Source: Paenibacillus montanisoli
Lineage (GTDB): Bacteria; Bacillota; Bacilli; Paenibacillales; Paenibacillaceae
Direction: 5' to 3'
Length of the DNA stretch: 64,000 nucleotides
Assembly: GCF_003268025.1 (NCBI RefSeq)
Contig: NZ_QLUW01000001.1
Location: forward strand, 1,612,001-1,676,000
Shown: piece by piece, positions 8,325-18,240 of the stretch
How positions within the stretch are numbered: the stretch's first letter is position 1
Layout of the letters: every line of letters begins with the position of its first letter
Position numbers and translations under genes: made by a program
Notes under the pieces: model-generated
Databases searched by the model: none
Told to the model about the DNA's origin: nothing
The model's input: the letters and a program-made list of their open reading frames with translations, nothing else

Positions 8325-11300
8325 TTGACGAAACCGACAATGCAGGAAATGCTCGCGAAACGGATTCTAATCCTTGACGGCGCAATGGGCACGATGATCC
8401 AGCAGGCGAACCTGGGGCCGGCAGATTTTGGCGGCGACGAGCTGGACGGCTGTAATGAAATGCTCGTTCTGACGCGTCCCGATGTCATCCAAGGCATCCA
8501 CGAGGCATATTTGGCTGCAGGCGCAGACATCTTGGAAACGAATACGTTCGGCGCGACTAGCGTCGTGCTTGCCGAATACGATATACCGGAGAAAGCGCGG
8601 GAGATCAACCTCGCTGCCGCCGCGCTAGCCCGTGCCGCCGCGGATAAATACTCGACGCCGGACAAGCCTCGCTATGTGGCCGGAGCGCTCGGACCGACAA
8701 CGAAAACACTTTCCGTCACAGGCGGCGTCACCTTCGACGAGCTGGTCGAGAGCTACTACGAACAAGCCGTTGCGCTCATTGAAGGCGGCGTAGACGCCAT
8801 GCTGCTCGAAACATCGCAGGACACGCTGAACGTAAAGGCCGGCACGATCGGGATCCACAAGGCCTACGAGAGGACGGGCCAAACGCTGCCGCTTATGATT
8901 TCCGGCACGATCGAGCCGATGGGCACGACGCTTGCCGGTCAAAATATTGAATCGTTCTATATTTCTTTGGAGCATATGAAGCCGATCTCGATCGGACTTA
9001 ACTGCGCGACCGGACCGGAATTCATGCGCGACCATATCCGCTCGCTCTCCGCGATCGCCCATTCGGCGATCAGCTGTTATCCGAATGCGGGGCTGCCGGA
9101 CGAGAACGGGAACTATCACGAATCGCCGGAATCGCTTGCGAAGAAAGTTGCCGCTTTTGCCGAACAGGGCTGGCTGAATATCGCGGGCGGCTGCTGCGGA
9201 ACGACGCCGGACCATATCCGCGCCCTAGCCGAAACGCTGGCGAATTACGCGCCGCGTACAAAGCAGGGCGAGCATCCGCCGGCCGTATCGGGCATCGAAA
9301 CGGTCTACATTGAAGAAGACAACCGCCCGATCATGATCGGCGAACGGACGAACATTTCCGGCTCGCGCAAATTTAAGCGTCTGATCAAAGAAGAGAAGTA
9401 TGACGAAGCTTCGGAAATTGCCCGATCGCAAGTCAAAGGCGGGGCGCACATTATCGATATCAACCTTCAGGACACGGATATCGACGAGGCGTATGCCGTT
9501 CACCAGTTCCTGCCGGAGGTCGTGAAGAAGATTAAGGTGCCGCTCATGCTCGACTCGACATATGATCATATCATTGAGCTGGGGCTAAAATATTCGCAAG
9601 GCAAAGCGATCATAAATTCCATTAACCTCGAAGACGGCGAATCGAAGTTCGAGAAAATTTTGCCGCTTATTCACCGCTATGGGGCTGCCGTGGTCTGCAT
9701 TCTAATCGACGAACGCGGCCAAGCGGTGTCCCGCGAAGCGAAGATGGAAGTCGCGACGCGCTCGTACGAGCTGCTGACCGAGAAATACGGCATGAACCCG
9801 GAAGATATTATTTTCGACCCGAATATGTTTCCGGTCGGCTCCGGCGATCCGCAGTATATCGGCTCCGCGGTCGAGACCATCGAAGGCATTAAAATGATTA
9901 AAGCGAAGTATCCGAAGGCGAAGACGATTCTGGGACTCAGCAATATTTCCTTCGGCTTGCCGGATGCGGGCCGCGAGGTGCTCAATTCCGTCTATCTGTA
10001 CCATACGACCAAGGCCGGCCTTGATTATGCGATCGTCAACACGGAAAAGCTGGAGCGATATGCGTCCATTCCGGAAGATGAACGCAAGCTTGCCGAGGAT
10101 CTCATCTTCAACACGAACGACGATACGCTCGCTGCGTTCGTGGCGGCTTTTCGCGAGAAGAAGGTCGTGAAGAAAGAGAAGGTATCCAACCTGTCGCTCG
10201 AGGAGCGACTTGCGTCTTATGTCGTCGAGGGGACGAAGGAAGGGCTCTATCCGGACCTGGATGAAGCGCTGACGAAATATTCGCCGCTTGATACGATCAA
10301 CGGGCCGCTGATGAAAGGGATGGAAGAGGTCGGCCGTCTATTCAACAACAACGAGCTGATCGTGGCCGAGGTGCTGCAGAGCGCAGAAGTCATGAAAGCT
10401 TCCGTTACTTACCTGGAGCCGTTCATGGAGAAGACCGAGTCGGCCGTGAAGGGCAAAATCATGCTCGCTACGGTTAAAGGCGACGTGCACGATATCGGCA
10501 AAAACCTGGTAGAAATCATCTTGTCCAACAATGGCTATAAAATCATCAACCTCGGCATCAAGGTACCGCCTGAGCAAATCATCGAGGCGTATCGGAAAGA
10601 GCCTGTCGATGCGATCGGCCTCTCCGGACTTCTCGTCAAATCGGCTCAGCAAATGGTGCTTACCGCGCAAGACTTGCGAAGCGCGGGCATCGACGCGCCG
10701 ATTCTGGTCGGCGGCGCGGCGCTGACGCGGAAGTTCACCAAGCACCGCATCGGACCGGAATACGACGGCTTGGTGCTGTACGCCAAGGACGCCATGGACG
10801 GCCTCGATATCGCGAACAAGCTGATGGACAAGGATCGCCGCCGCATCTACGAGGAAGAAATGGCTGCGCTGAAAGCTTCCGGCTATGCCGAAGAAGCCGA
10901 GAAGAAGCCGCTGCCGGAGCTGACGCGAGCGGTGAAATCGAATGTATCGACCGACGCGCCTGTCTATATCCCGCCGGATACGGACCGCCACGTGCTCCGG
11001 AATGTGCCGATTCCGCATATTGTGCCGTACATCAATATGCAGATGCTCCTTGGCCATCACCTAGGTTTAAAGGGCAACGTCGATGCGCTGCTGGCCGAGG
11101 GCAACGACAAGGCCGTGAACCTTAAAGCGACGGTTGACGGATTGCTTGCCGATGCCTCGAAGGGCTTGCTACACGCGCACGGGATGTACCGTTTCTTCCC
11201 GGCGCAATCATCGGGCAACGATATCATCATCTATGATCCGGAGAACCCGGGCGTTGAAATCAAACGCTTCACGTTCCCAAGGCAGCAAGTGGAGCCATAT

Positions 11301-11762
11301 CTCTGCTTGGCGGATTTCCTCAAGTCGGTTGAGAGCGGAGTCATGGATTACGTTGGGTTCCTCGTCGTTACCGCAGGCGAAGGCGTGCGGGAAAAGGCGA
11401 GCGAGCTGAAGGACAATGGCGACTACTTGCGCTCGCACGCTCTGCAATCCGTTGCGTTAGAGGTTGCAGAAGCACTTGCGGAACGCGTCCATCATATGAT
11501 GCGCGACATTTGGGGCTTCCCGGATCACCCGGAAATGACGATGAAGCAGCGCCACGGCGCGCGTTACCAAGGCATCCGCGTCTCGTTCGGCTACCCGGCA
11601 TGTCCGAATTTGGAGGACCAGCAGCCTTTGTTCGAGCTGATGAAGCCGGAAGATATCGGCGTTCAGCTGACGGAAGGCTTCATGATGGAGCCGGAAGCGT
11701 CCGTTTCCGCGATGGTCTTCGCTCACCCGGAAGCGCAATATTTTAACGTGGAGAAAGCGTAA
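8325..11762 (+). CDS. metH: Cobalamin-dependent methionine synthase
   Basis: About 1145 residues with the full MetH order: homocysteine domain (to about 320; zinc cysteines in GLNCATGP near 226 and GGCCGTTPDH near 289), pterin-binding domain (IGERTNISGSRKFK onward, about 340-600), B12 cap and B12-binding domain with the cobalt-ligating His in DVHDIGKN (about 718-725), and the C-terminal SAM-dependent reactivation domain (about 890 to the end). It transfers the methyl group of 5-methyl-tetrahydrofolate to homocysteine. The start is uncertain: TTG 8325 is best spaced from GGAAGGGA (8308-8314); GTG 8316 is too close and ATG 8340 is possible. No SAM riboswitch is visible in the leader. Confidence 0.96.
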   Translation: MTKPTMQEMLAKRILILDGAMGTMIQQANLGPADFGGDELDGCNEMLVLTRPDVIQGIHEAYLAAGADILETNTFGATSVVLAEYDIPEKAREINLAAAALARAAADKYSTPDKPRYVAGALGPTTKTLSVTGGVTFDELVESYYEQAVALIEGGVDAMLLETSQDTLNVKAGTIGIHKAYERTGQTLPLMISGTIEPMGTTLAGQNIESFYISLEHMKPISIGLNCATGPEFMRDHIRSLSAIAHSAISCYPNAGLPDENGNYHESPESLAKKVAAFAEQGWLNIAGGCCGTTPDHIRALAETLANYAPRTKQGEHPPAVSGIETVYIEEDNRPIMIGERTNISGSRKFKRLIKEEKYDEASEIARSQVKGGAHIIDINLQDTDIDEAYAVHQFLPEVVKKIKVPLMLDSTYDHIIELGLKYSQGKAIINSINLEDGESKFEKILPLIHRYGAAVVCILIDERGQAVSREAKMEVATRSYELLTEKYGMNPEDIIFDPNMFPVGSGDPQYIGSAVETIEGIKMIKAKYPKAKTILGLSNISFGLPDAGREVLNSVYLYHTTKAGLDYAIVNTEKLERYASIPEDERKLAEDLIFNTNDDTLAAFVAAFREKKVVKKEKVSNLSLEERLASYVVEGTKEGLYPDLDEALTKYSPLDTINGPLMKGMEEVGRLFNNNELIVAEVLQSAEVMKASVTYLEPFMEKTESAVKGKIMLATVKGDVHDIGKNLVEIILSNNGYKIINLGIKVPPEQIIEAYRKEPVDAIGLSGLLVKSAQQMVLTAQDLRSAGIDAPILVGGAALTRKFTKHRIGPEYDGLVLYAKDAMDGLDIANKLMDKDRRRIYEEEMAALKASGYAEEAEKKPLPELTRAVKSNVSTDAPVYIPPDTDRHVLRNVPIPHIVPYINMQMLLGHHLGLKGNVDALLAEGNDKAVNLKATVDGLLADASKGLLHAHGMYRFFPAQSSGNDIIIYDPENPGVEIKRFTFPRQQVEPYLCLADFLKSVESGVMDYVGFLVVTAGEGVREKASELKDNGDYLRSHALQSVALEVAEALAERVHHMMRDIWGFPDHPEMTMKQRHGARYQGIRVSFGYPACPNLEDQQPLFELMKPEDIGVQLTEGFMMEPEASVSAMVFAHPEAQYFNVEKA

Positions 11763-11776
11763 GCGTAAAATGATCA

Positions 11777-11821
11777 CTACCCTCCGAGCTATGGTATAAA
11801 GCCACAGCTTTGGAGGGTATT
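11777..11821 (+). terminator. Stem-loop after metH (weak terminator)
   Basis: TACCCTCC(G)AGCT pairs with AGCT(TT)GGAGGGTA around a 16-base loop. It lacks a long T run, so it may be an inefficient terminator or mRNA-stabilising hairpin ahead of RNase Z. Confidence 0.5.
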
Positions 11822-11851
11822 GTTATAGAGTGAGGATTGGAGGGAGGATGC

Positions 11852-12784
11852 ATGCAGCTTAAATTTCTCGGCACGAGCGCGGGAAGGCCGACCAAAACGC
11901 GCAATGTCACATCGGTTGCCCTATGTCTCCCGGAGCCGCAATGCGGATTCTGGCTGTTCGATTGCGGCGAAGGCACGCAGCACCGCCTTCTGCACAGCGG
12001 ACTGAAACTGAATAAAATGGAACGCATCTTTATCACGCATTTGCACGGCGATCATTTGTACGGCCTGCCGGGCCTGCTGAGCAGCCGGACGTACTTTGAA
12101 GGAGCCGGGCCGCTGCAGGTATTCGGACCCGCGGGGCTGAAAGCCTATTTGGAATGCATCTTCCGCTACAGCGGCGTACATTTGGGCTATGAGCTTGACG
12201 TTATCGAGGTTACGCCGGGCGAAATTTCGTCGGATCACCGGTTCGTCGTCGAAGCTGCGGAGCTGGAGCATCGCCTGCCGTGCTACGGCTACCGAATCAT
12301 CGAGAGGCCGCAGCTGGGACAGCTCAACTTGGCCGCGCTCGCTGACATGGGCATCCGTCCGGGACCGCTGTACGGCAAGCTCAAGCGGGGGGAAGCCGTT
12401 ACGCTCGAGGACGGCCGGACGCTTACGCCCGCTGATGTCGTCGGACCGTCGCTGCCGGGACGGATTGTCACGATTCTCGGCGATACGAAGCCGTGCGATA
12501 ATGCGGTAACGCTCGCGAAGGACGCCGATCTTGTCGTTCACGAGGCGACCTTTGCCGGCGGCATGGAGGAGAAGGCTGCCAATTACGGCCATTCCACGTT
12601 CCGGCAAGCGGCTGAAATCGCATTGGCGGCCGGCGCCAAACGGCTCGTCGTGACGCATTTCAGCTCGCGGTTCGACGATGCGGCCGTGCAGGAGCTTGTG
12701 GCCGACGCGCGGCATATATTCGCGAATACGGAGGCCGCGGCCGATTTTGCCGAGTTTCCGATCAAGCGGCCGGCAAGAGAATAG
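11852..12784 (+). CDS. rnz: Ribonuclease Z (tRNA 3' processing)
   Basis: A 310-residue beta-lactamase-fold endonuclease that removes tRNA 3' trailers. Visible signatures are FLGTSAGRPTKTRN at the N-terminus, the zinc motif HLHGDHLYGLPG, the GPxG exosite-like segment PLQVFGPAGLKAYL, HRLPCYGYRI, ILGDTKPCDN, VHEATF and the C-terminal THFSSRF. The length is standard for the short bacterial form. The ATG at 11852 follows GGAGGGAGG; a TTG at 11837 lies before that site. Confidence 0.96.
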   Translation: MQLKFLGTSAGRPTKTRNVTSVALCLPEPQCGFWLFDCGEGTQHRLLHSGLKLNKMERIFITHLHGDHLYGLPGLLSSRTYFEGAGPLQVFGPAGLKAYLECIFRYSGVHLGYELDVIEVTPGEISSDHRFVVEAAELEHRLPCYGYRIIERPQLGQLNLAALADMGIRPGPLYGKLKRGEAVTLEDGRTLTPADVVGPSLPGRIVTILGDTKPCDNAVTLAKDADLVVHEATFAGGMEEKAANYGHSTFRQAAEIALAAGAKRLVVTHFSSRFDDAAVQELVADARHIFANTEAAADFAEFPIKRPARE

Positions 12785-12809
12785 GTAAATCATCCAAACG
12801 ATTCGAAGC

Positions 12810-12836
12810 ATCCCGCCGATATTGGCGGGATTTTTT
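12810..12836 (+). terminator. Intrinsic terminator after rnz
   Basis: TCCCGCC-GATATT-GGCGGGA hairpin followed by seven T. Confidence 0.93.
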
Positions 12837-12859
12837 GCATATAGCGTTCTCTAGCCAAG

Positions 12860-12873
12860 CGAACAAAGATTCG
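12860..12873. promoter_or_regulatory. LexA-like box upstream of mrfA
   Basis: CGAACAAAGATTCG matches CGAAC-N4-GTTCG except for one base in the second half site. It lies 29 bases before the mrfA start, downstream of the rnz terminator, in the expected promoter region. A single diverged site, so binding is an inference. Confidence 0.5.
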
Positions 12874-12901
12874 CTAAACTGGTATGAGAGGTGAACAGGC
12901 G

Positions 12902-15151
12902 ATGTTTAGAAAAAAATCACTTGCCGAAGTGATCAACGACCTTCGGAGCAATGAAAATATCGTGCATTGGCACGAAATCGAGCCGCAGGAAGCGCGGTAC
13001 GCGCCTATACCGGAGTCCGTAGACACTCGGATTAAGGCGGCGCTGGCGAAACGGGGGATCGAGCAGCTTTATTCCCACCAATATTCCGCTTACCAAGCTG
13101 TCGCCAAGGGCGAAAACATCGTAGCGGTCACGCCGACGGCTTCAGGTAAAACGATGTGCTATAACTTGCCGGTTTTGCAAGCGATTGCTGCAGACGATAC
13201 GAGCAGGGCCTTATACCTTTTTCCGACCAAGGCGCTTTCGCAGGATCAAAAGAGCGAACTGAACGAAATCATAGACGAAATGGGAATTGACATAAAAAGC
13301 TTCACGTATGACGGCGATACCGCGCCGACCATTCGCCAGATCGTACGAAAGGCCGGACATATCGTCATTACGAATCCGGACATGCTGCATTCCGGCATCT
13401 TGCCTCATCATACGAAATGGGTAAGCCTGTTCGAAAATTTAAAGTATATCGTCATTGATGAACTACATACGTATCGGGGCGTATTCGGAAGCCATGTCGC
13501 GAACGTTCTGAGGCGCCTTAAGCGAATCTGCAAATTCTACGGCAGTAATCCTACTTTTATCTGTACGTCCGCGACGATTGCGAATCCGAAGGAACTGGCG
13601 GAGCATTTAACGGGAAAACCGATGCGGCTGATCGACGATAACGGGGCGCCAAGAGGCAGAAAGCACTTTGTGTTTTACAACCCGCCCATCGTGAATAAGG
13701 CCCTTAATATCCGAAAAAGCGCTTCTGTCGAAGTGAACCACCTGGCGACGGACTTTCTAAAAAACAAGATTCAAACGATCGTATTCGCGCGCAGCCGGGT
13801 ACGGGTAGAAATCATTCTAAGCCATCTGCAGGAGCTGGTTAAGAATCAGCTTGGGTCTAAATCCATCCGGGGCTACCGGGGCGGCTATCTGCCGAATCAG
13901 CGCAGAGAAATCGAAAAAGGGCTCAGGGCTGGAGAAATTCTGGGCGTAGTAAGCACGAACGCTCTGGAGCTTGGGGTTGACATCGGTCAGCTGCAAGTCT
14001 GCGTAATGACCGGCTATCCGGGAAGCGTAGCCAGCACATGGCAGCAAGCGGGAAGGGCCGGACGCCGTCACGGGGAAGCGCTCATCGTCATGGTTGCCAG
14101 TTCAACCCCGATCGACCAGTATATCGTCAATAATCCCGATTACTTCTTCGACCGCAACCCGGAATCCGCGCGAATCAATCCCGAGAACCTGATTATTTTA
14201 GTGGACCATCTGCGCTGCGCGGCCTATGAATTGCCCTTTAAAGAGACGGAAGAATTCGGAACGCTGGATATAACGGACATTATGGAATACATGGTCGAGG
14301 AACGGATTCTGCATAAAAACGGGGATACGTTCTACTGGGCAAATCAGTCCTTCCCGGCCAATACCATCAGCCTTCGCTCCGCATCCCAAGAAAATGTCGT
14401 TATCGTAGACCAGTCCAATGTTGCCAACGTCAAAATCATCGGCGAAATGGACCGTTTTAGCGCAATGACCTTGCTGCATGACGAAGCGATTTACTTGCAC
14501 GAAGGGGTGCAGTTCCAAGTTGAAAAGCTCGATTGGGAGCATAAAAAAGCGTATGTGCGCGAAGTCGACGTGGAGTATTACACGGACGCGAACTTGGCCG
14601 TACAGCTTAAAGTGCTGGAAATCGATAAGACGAACGCGCGGAAAAAGACTGCCTTGAATTACGGGGACGTAACGATCAATGCGATCCCGACGATTTTTAA
14701 AAAAATCAAATTAACGACCGGCGAAAATATCGGCTACGGGCCTATAAATCTGCCGGAGGAAGAGCTTCACACCAGCGCGGCCTGGGTCGAGCTGAGAGAA
14801 GTAGACTCCGATATTGGGATAAAAACGCTGGAACAGCTGCTGCTAGGCATTGCAAACGTATTGCGTCACATCGTACCGGTCATGGTCATGTGCGACCGCA
14901 GCGATATACATGTCGTTTCGCAAATTAAAGCTGCTCATACCGGACATCCGACCGTGTTTTTATATGATCATTACCCTGGCGGTATCGGATTGGCAGAAGA
15001 CGTATACAAGCGTTTCGACGAGATCAAGGAAGCCGCAAAAAACCTTATAGGCAAATGCCTTTGCGAGGATGGATGCCCTGCATGTATCGGTACAGAAATC
15101 ATAGGAATCAATGGAAAGCGCAGAAGTATGCGGCTGCTGGAACAGTTCTAG
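12902..15151 (+). CDS. mrfA: MrfA-type superfamily 2 DNA helicase
   Basis: A 749-residue SF2 helicase matching B. subtilis YprA/MrfA, which with MrfB removes mitomycin C adducts independently of UvrABC. Motifs: Walker A TPTASGKTM, DEAH-like VIDELHTYRG, motif III CTSATI and motif VI QQAGRAGRR. The C-terminus carries the DUF1998-type cysteine cluster CLCEDGCPACIG. ATG 12902 follows GAGAGGTGA; ATG 12884 lies before that site. mrfB follows 19 bases downstream, the conserved operon. To the eye the gene uses more A/T-ending codons than its neighbours, which may hint at a different history. Confidence 0.93.
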   Translation: MFRKKSLAEVINDLRSNENIVHWHEIEPQEARYAPIPESVDTRIKAALAKRGIEQLYSHQYSAYQAVAKGENIVAVTPTASGKTMCYNLPVLQAIAADDTSRALYLFPTKALSQDQKSELNEIIDEMGIDIKSFTYDGDTAPTIRQIVRKAGHIVITNPDMLHSGILPHHTKWVSLFENLKYIVIDELHTYRGVFGSHVANVLRRLKRICKFYGSNPTFICTSATIANPKELAEHLTGKPMRLIDDNGAPRGRKHFVFYNPPIVNKALNIRKSASVEVNHLATDFLKNKIQTIVFARSRVRVEIILSHLQELVKNQLGSKSIRGYRGGYLPNQRREIEKGLRAGEILGVVSTNALELGVDIGQLQVCVMTGYPGSVASTWQQAGRAGRRHGEALIVMVASSTPIDQYIVNNPDYFFDRNPESARINPENLIILVDHLRCAAYELPFKETEEFGTLDITDIMEYMVEERILHKNGDTFYWANQSFPANTISLRSASQENVVIVDQSNVANVKIIGEMDRFSAMTLLHDEAIYLHEGVQFQVEKLDWEHKKAYVREVDVEYYTDANLAVQLKVLEIDKTNARKKTALNYGDVTINAIPTIFKKIKLTTGENIGYGPINLPEEELHTSAAWVELREVDSDIGIKTLEQLLLGIANVLRHIVPVMVMCDRSDIHVVSQIKAAHTGHPTVFLYDHYPGGIGLAEDVYKRFDEIKEAAKNLIGKCLCEDGCPACIGTEIIGINGKRRSMRLLEQF

Positions 15152-15170
15152 TCAGCGGAGGCGTTCCGTC

Positions 15171-16529
15171 ATGAGCGGGCTACGGGACAAGCTGCTGCGG
15201 CTGAGGAGCTCGCAAACGGCGCAGGAGGAACGGCAGGCAGGACTTGTAAGCCAGCCGGAGGTTGAAGCGGTTCAAGCTCAGAAGCCTTTGGAAGAAGCCG
15301 TACAAGCCGGCCCTCCTGCCGCTCCTTCGGAAAGTCCGGAAGAGACGCTGTCTCCGGAGTGGGAGGAGATGGGCGTGCGCATCGTACAGTCGACCGAGGG
15401 CGCCTTTCTCGTACGCGAGAGCCGCTATCCGCTCATGCATCGCCATGGCATTCATGAGCTAACCGAGCTGGCCGAGGTTCAGCACAGTTTGGATTCGTTT
15501 CGCAAGCCGGAAAACGCCGATCCCGGATATGCCAATTTATTGTTTCTCGACTTGGAGACGACTGGTCTTGGCGTTGGTGCGGGCAATGTTCCTTTCATGG
15601 TCGGCTTGGCTTATGCGCAGGATGAATCGTTCATCGTCGAGCAAATGCTGATTCGGCATCCGGCGGAAGAGCGGGCCATGATCGGCTACCTCAGCAATTT
15701 GCTGCCGAGCTTCACCCACCTCGTGACCTATAACGGGCGGACTTTCGATTGGCCGGTCCTATATAACCGGTTTATTTTACACGGGTTCCGAACGTTTCAA
15801 TGGGAACCGATTCATATTGACCTTCTGCATCCTTCACGATCGGTATGGCGCAACACGCTCGTATCGTGCAAGCTTAGCCACGTAGAAGAAGAACGGCTCG
15901 GCATCACGCGCAAGGACGATGTGCCGGGTTCGCTTGCGCCGGCGATCTATTTTCAATTTCTGGCTGACGGCAAGGCTGCGCCATTGCTAGGCGTGTTCGA
16001 GCATAACGAAATCGACATGCTATCGCTGGCTGCGCTGGCGATCCGCTTCGGACATTTGCTGGGCGGCAATTTAGGAAAGGGCCCTGTTCCGATGCCGCAG
16101 GAAGTGGAAGAGCTGCTGCGCACAGGACTCTGGCTGGAGAAGATGGGCAAGACCGAGCTGGCGGAGCCGCTGTTTGCCGCCGTTGCAGAGCATCCAAGGC
16201 CGACTCGCAAATGCTTATGCATGCTGGCTGAACGAGACAAGAAATGTGGAAATTGGCAGCGTGCTGTGATATTGTGGCAGAAGGCAGTAGAAGATGCCGG
16301 TTCTCGTGCGGGAAGGCATGATTATGAGGCTCATATCGAGCTGGCCATGTATTACGAGCATAAGACGAAGCAGCTGGATGAAGCGCTCGTCTTAGCCGAA
16401 GAGGCCTACGAGATCGCACAGCGCAGGCTGGCGGGCCTGCGTCTTCAAGGCAAACGCCGCGCGGAGCTTGAGTTGCTGCGCAAGCGGATCGAACGTTTGC
16501 AGAAGAAGCTTATCAAATATTCGAGCTGA
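15171..16529 (+). CDS. mrfB: MrfB-type 3'-5' DNA exonuclease with TPR-like C-terminus
   Basis: A 452-residue protein. Residues 1-80 are a Gln/Glu-rich low-complexity linker; about 120-300 form an RNase H-like DEDDh exonuclease domain (FLDLETTGLG with Asp and Glu, YNGRTFDWPVL with a further Asp, HNEIDMLSLAAL with the last Asp). The C-terminal ~130 residues are helical TPR-like repeats (KMGKTELAEPLFAAVAEHP, EEAYEIAQRR). This is YprB/MrfB, partner of the helicase upstream in mitomycin C repair. The ATG at 15171 follows GCGGAGG; an upstream in-frame ATG lies within mrfA and lacks a site. Confidence 0.92.
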   Translation: MSGLRDKLLRLRSSQTAQEERQAGLVSQPEVEAVQAQKPLEEAVQAGPPAAPSESPEETLSPEWEEMGVRIVQSTEGAFLVRESRYPLMHRHGIHELTELAEVQHSLDSFRKPENADPGYANLLFLDLETTGLGVGAGNVPFMVGLAYAQDESFIVEQMLIRHPAEERAMIGYLSNLLPSFTHLVTYNGRTFDWPVLYNRFILHGFRTFQWEPIHIDLLHPSRSVWRNTLVSCKLSHVEEERLGITRKDDVPGSLAPAIYFQFLADGKAAPLLGVFEHNEIDMLSLAALAIRFGHLLGGNLGKGPVPMPQEVEELLRTGLWLEKMGKTELAEPLFAAVAEHPRPTRKCLCMLAERDKKCGNWQRAVILWQKAVEDAGSRAGRHDYEAHIELAMYYEHKTKQLDEALVLAEEAYEIAQRRLAGLRLQGKRRAELELLRKRIERLQKKLIKYSS

Positions 16530-16573
16530 GGGCGGCCTTTATCCCCCTTCGGTTCTTAAGGAGTGGACGAAAG

Positions 16574-17395
16574 ATGAGCGTCAATTCGCTTCGCGGTCTG
16601 CTCATTGATTTGGACGGAACGATGTATCACGGCGGCATTATGATTCCAGGCGCCGACGAGCTGATTGCGGAACTGCGCAGGCTTGAAATCGGCTTTCTGT
16701 TTGTGACGAACAACTCCTCGGCAACGCCGGAGGCATTCGCCGAGCGGCTGAATACGATGGGCATTCCGGCGGCACCGCGCGAAGTATGTACGTCCGCGCA
16801 AGGCGCTGCGGCCTATATCGCCGAGCGGCTGCCGGGCGCGCGCGTTTATGTCGTCGGCGAGCATGGCCTGCGCGCGGCCTTGGCGGAAGCGGGCCTGCAG
16901 CTTGTAGAGGACGAGCCTGATATCGTCGTCCAAGGGATTGACCGCCAGTTTACATACGAGAAGCTTGCGAAGGCGGTCGGCCACATTCGCGCAGGCGCCG
17001 GTTTTATTTTGACGAATCCCGATCTTCTTGTTCCGGCAGAGCACGGACTTATGCCTGGCGCGGGATCGATCGGAGCGATGCTGAAGGCGGCTTCCGGCGC
17101 AGAGCCGACCGTCATCGGCAAGCCTTCCGCGATCTTGATGAATTTCGCCCTGAACCGGCTGCGGCTGAACGCTTCGGAGACGTGGATGATCGGCGACAAT
17201 CCGGCTACGGATATAGCGGCGGCGCATGCTGTCGGCTGTCCGTCCGCGCTTGTTTTAACCGGGCTTGCAACGGGCGACAATTATAAAGAGCTTCTCGCGT
17301 CAGCCGGATGCGAGGCGACTGCAGTTATCGATAATTTATTCGCATTAAAGCAGTTTATAGGGGAGCGGCTGGCGAGCAGCCGGCAAAGCCGTTAG
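16574..17395 (+). CDS. HAD-IIA family phosphatase (NagD/YutF-like)
   Basis: A 273-residue HAD subclass IIA hydrolase: motif I LIDLDGTMYHGG at the N-terminus, motif II FVTNNSS, a large C2 cap with ANPDLL-like LTNPDLLVPAEHG, Lys in VIGKPS and motif IV MIGDNPATDI. The family includes NagD, YutF and p-nitrophenylphosphatase; substrates are sugar or nucleoside phosphates. ATG 16574 follows TAAGGAGTGG. It lies between mrfB and a base-excision glycosylase, same strand, tight spacing. Confidence 0.92.
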   Translation: MSVNSLRGLLIDLDGTMYHGGIMIPGADELIAELRRLEIGFLFVTNNSSATPEAFAERLNTMGIPAAPREVCTSAQGAAAYIAERLPGARVYVVGEHGLRAALAEAGLQLVEDEPDIVVQGIDRQFTYEKLAKAVGHIRAGAGFILTNPDLLVPAEHGLMPGAGSIGAMLKAASGAEPTVIGKPSAILMNFALNRLRLNASETWMIGDNPATDIAAAHAVGCPSALVLTGLATGDNYKELLASAGCEATAVIDNLFALKQFIGERLASSRQSR

Positions 17396-17410
17396 GAAGG
17401 AAGTTGCATG

Positions 17411-18235
17411 ATGCCGGAATGGCCGGAAATGGAACATTACCGCAACATGCTGGCGGAGCGGATCTCCGGCCAGCCGATTACGAATGTACTGGTAACCCGC
17501 CAGAAATCGATCAACGTGCCTGTGGATGAATTCCGGCAGGAGTTGGTCGGAAGAGTCGTTTGGTTCGTCGAGCACCGGGGCAAAATGCTGCTCTTCCATC
17601 TCGACAACGGCAAGCGGCTGGTGCTGCACTTAATGCTTGGAGGCATGATACGCTACGAATCGAAGGCGGGCGATGGCGAACGGCCTGACCGCACCGTTCA
17701 GGTCACGATCGGATTCCCGCAGGGTGAGCTGTGCTTTATCGGGCTCCGGCTCGGCTATATCCACTTGCTGACGGTGAAGGAGGCCGTTGCCCGCTTGGCC
17801 GAACTCGGGCCGGAGCCCTTCGACAAGCGGCTGACCCTGGAGAAATTCAAGGAGCGGTTTAAAGGCCGCAGAGGTTCTCTGAAGACGGCGCTTGTCGAGC
17901 AACGCGTCATTGCCGGCATCGGGAACTGCTATGCCGACGAAATCGCGTTCGAGGCGGGCGTACGCCCGACTGCGAAGCTGTCTGCCATTGAGCCGGAAAC
18001 ATGGGAAAGACTGTATCGCGCCATGCACAAGGTGCTCCAGGACGCCCTATCCTATGGCGGTTACATGGAGATGCCTTTAACAAACGAGGACACGGTCACG
18101 GGCGGATACAACGATCATTGCATGGTGTACGACAGAGGCGGTCAACCTTGCTTGAAATGCGGAGAGGCAATCGTTCAGGAAGAGCTGAACTCGCGCAAAG
18201 TTTTCTACTGCCCATCCTGCCAGAAGGACAGGTAG
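17411..18235 (+). CDS. Fpg/Nei-family DNA glycosylase/AP lyase
   Basis: A 274-residue base-excision enzyme. Two ATGs are adjacent (17408 and 17411); the second is chosen because the catalytic nucleophile is the N-terminal proline exposed after Met removal, giving (M)PEWPEMEHY with Pro2 and Glu3. Other signatures: Lys58 in HRGKMLLF, the helix-two-turn-helix GIGNCYADEI, and the C-terminal zinc finger CLKCG...FYCPSC with the lesion-recognition arginine just before it (SRKVF). The start MPEWPEME differs from classical Fpg MPELPEVE, so it may be a paralogue with different damage preference. nfo follows after five bases. Confidence 0.9.
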   Translation: MPEWPEMEHYRNMLAERISGQPITNVLVTRQKSINVPVDEFRQELVGRVVWFVEHRGKMLLFHLDNGKRLVLHLMLGGMIRYESKAGDGERPDRTVQVTIGFPQGELCFIGLRLGYIHLLTVKEAVARLAELGPEPFDKRLTLEKFKERFKGRRGSLKTALVEQRVIAGIGNCYADEIAFEAGVRPTAKLSAIEPETWERLYRAMHKVLQDALSYGGYMEMPLTNEDTVTGGYNDHCMVYDRGGQPCLKCGEAIVQEELNSRKVFYCPSCQKDR

Positions 18236-18240
18236 CGGAC

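Noticed and set aside
8174..8665. Long N-terminal extension of the mtnD frame
   Set aside because: Extension is antisense to metH; the ATG at 8173 has a ribosome binding site and gives the normal family length.
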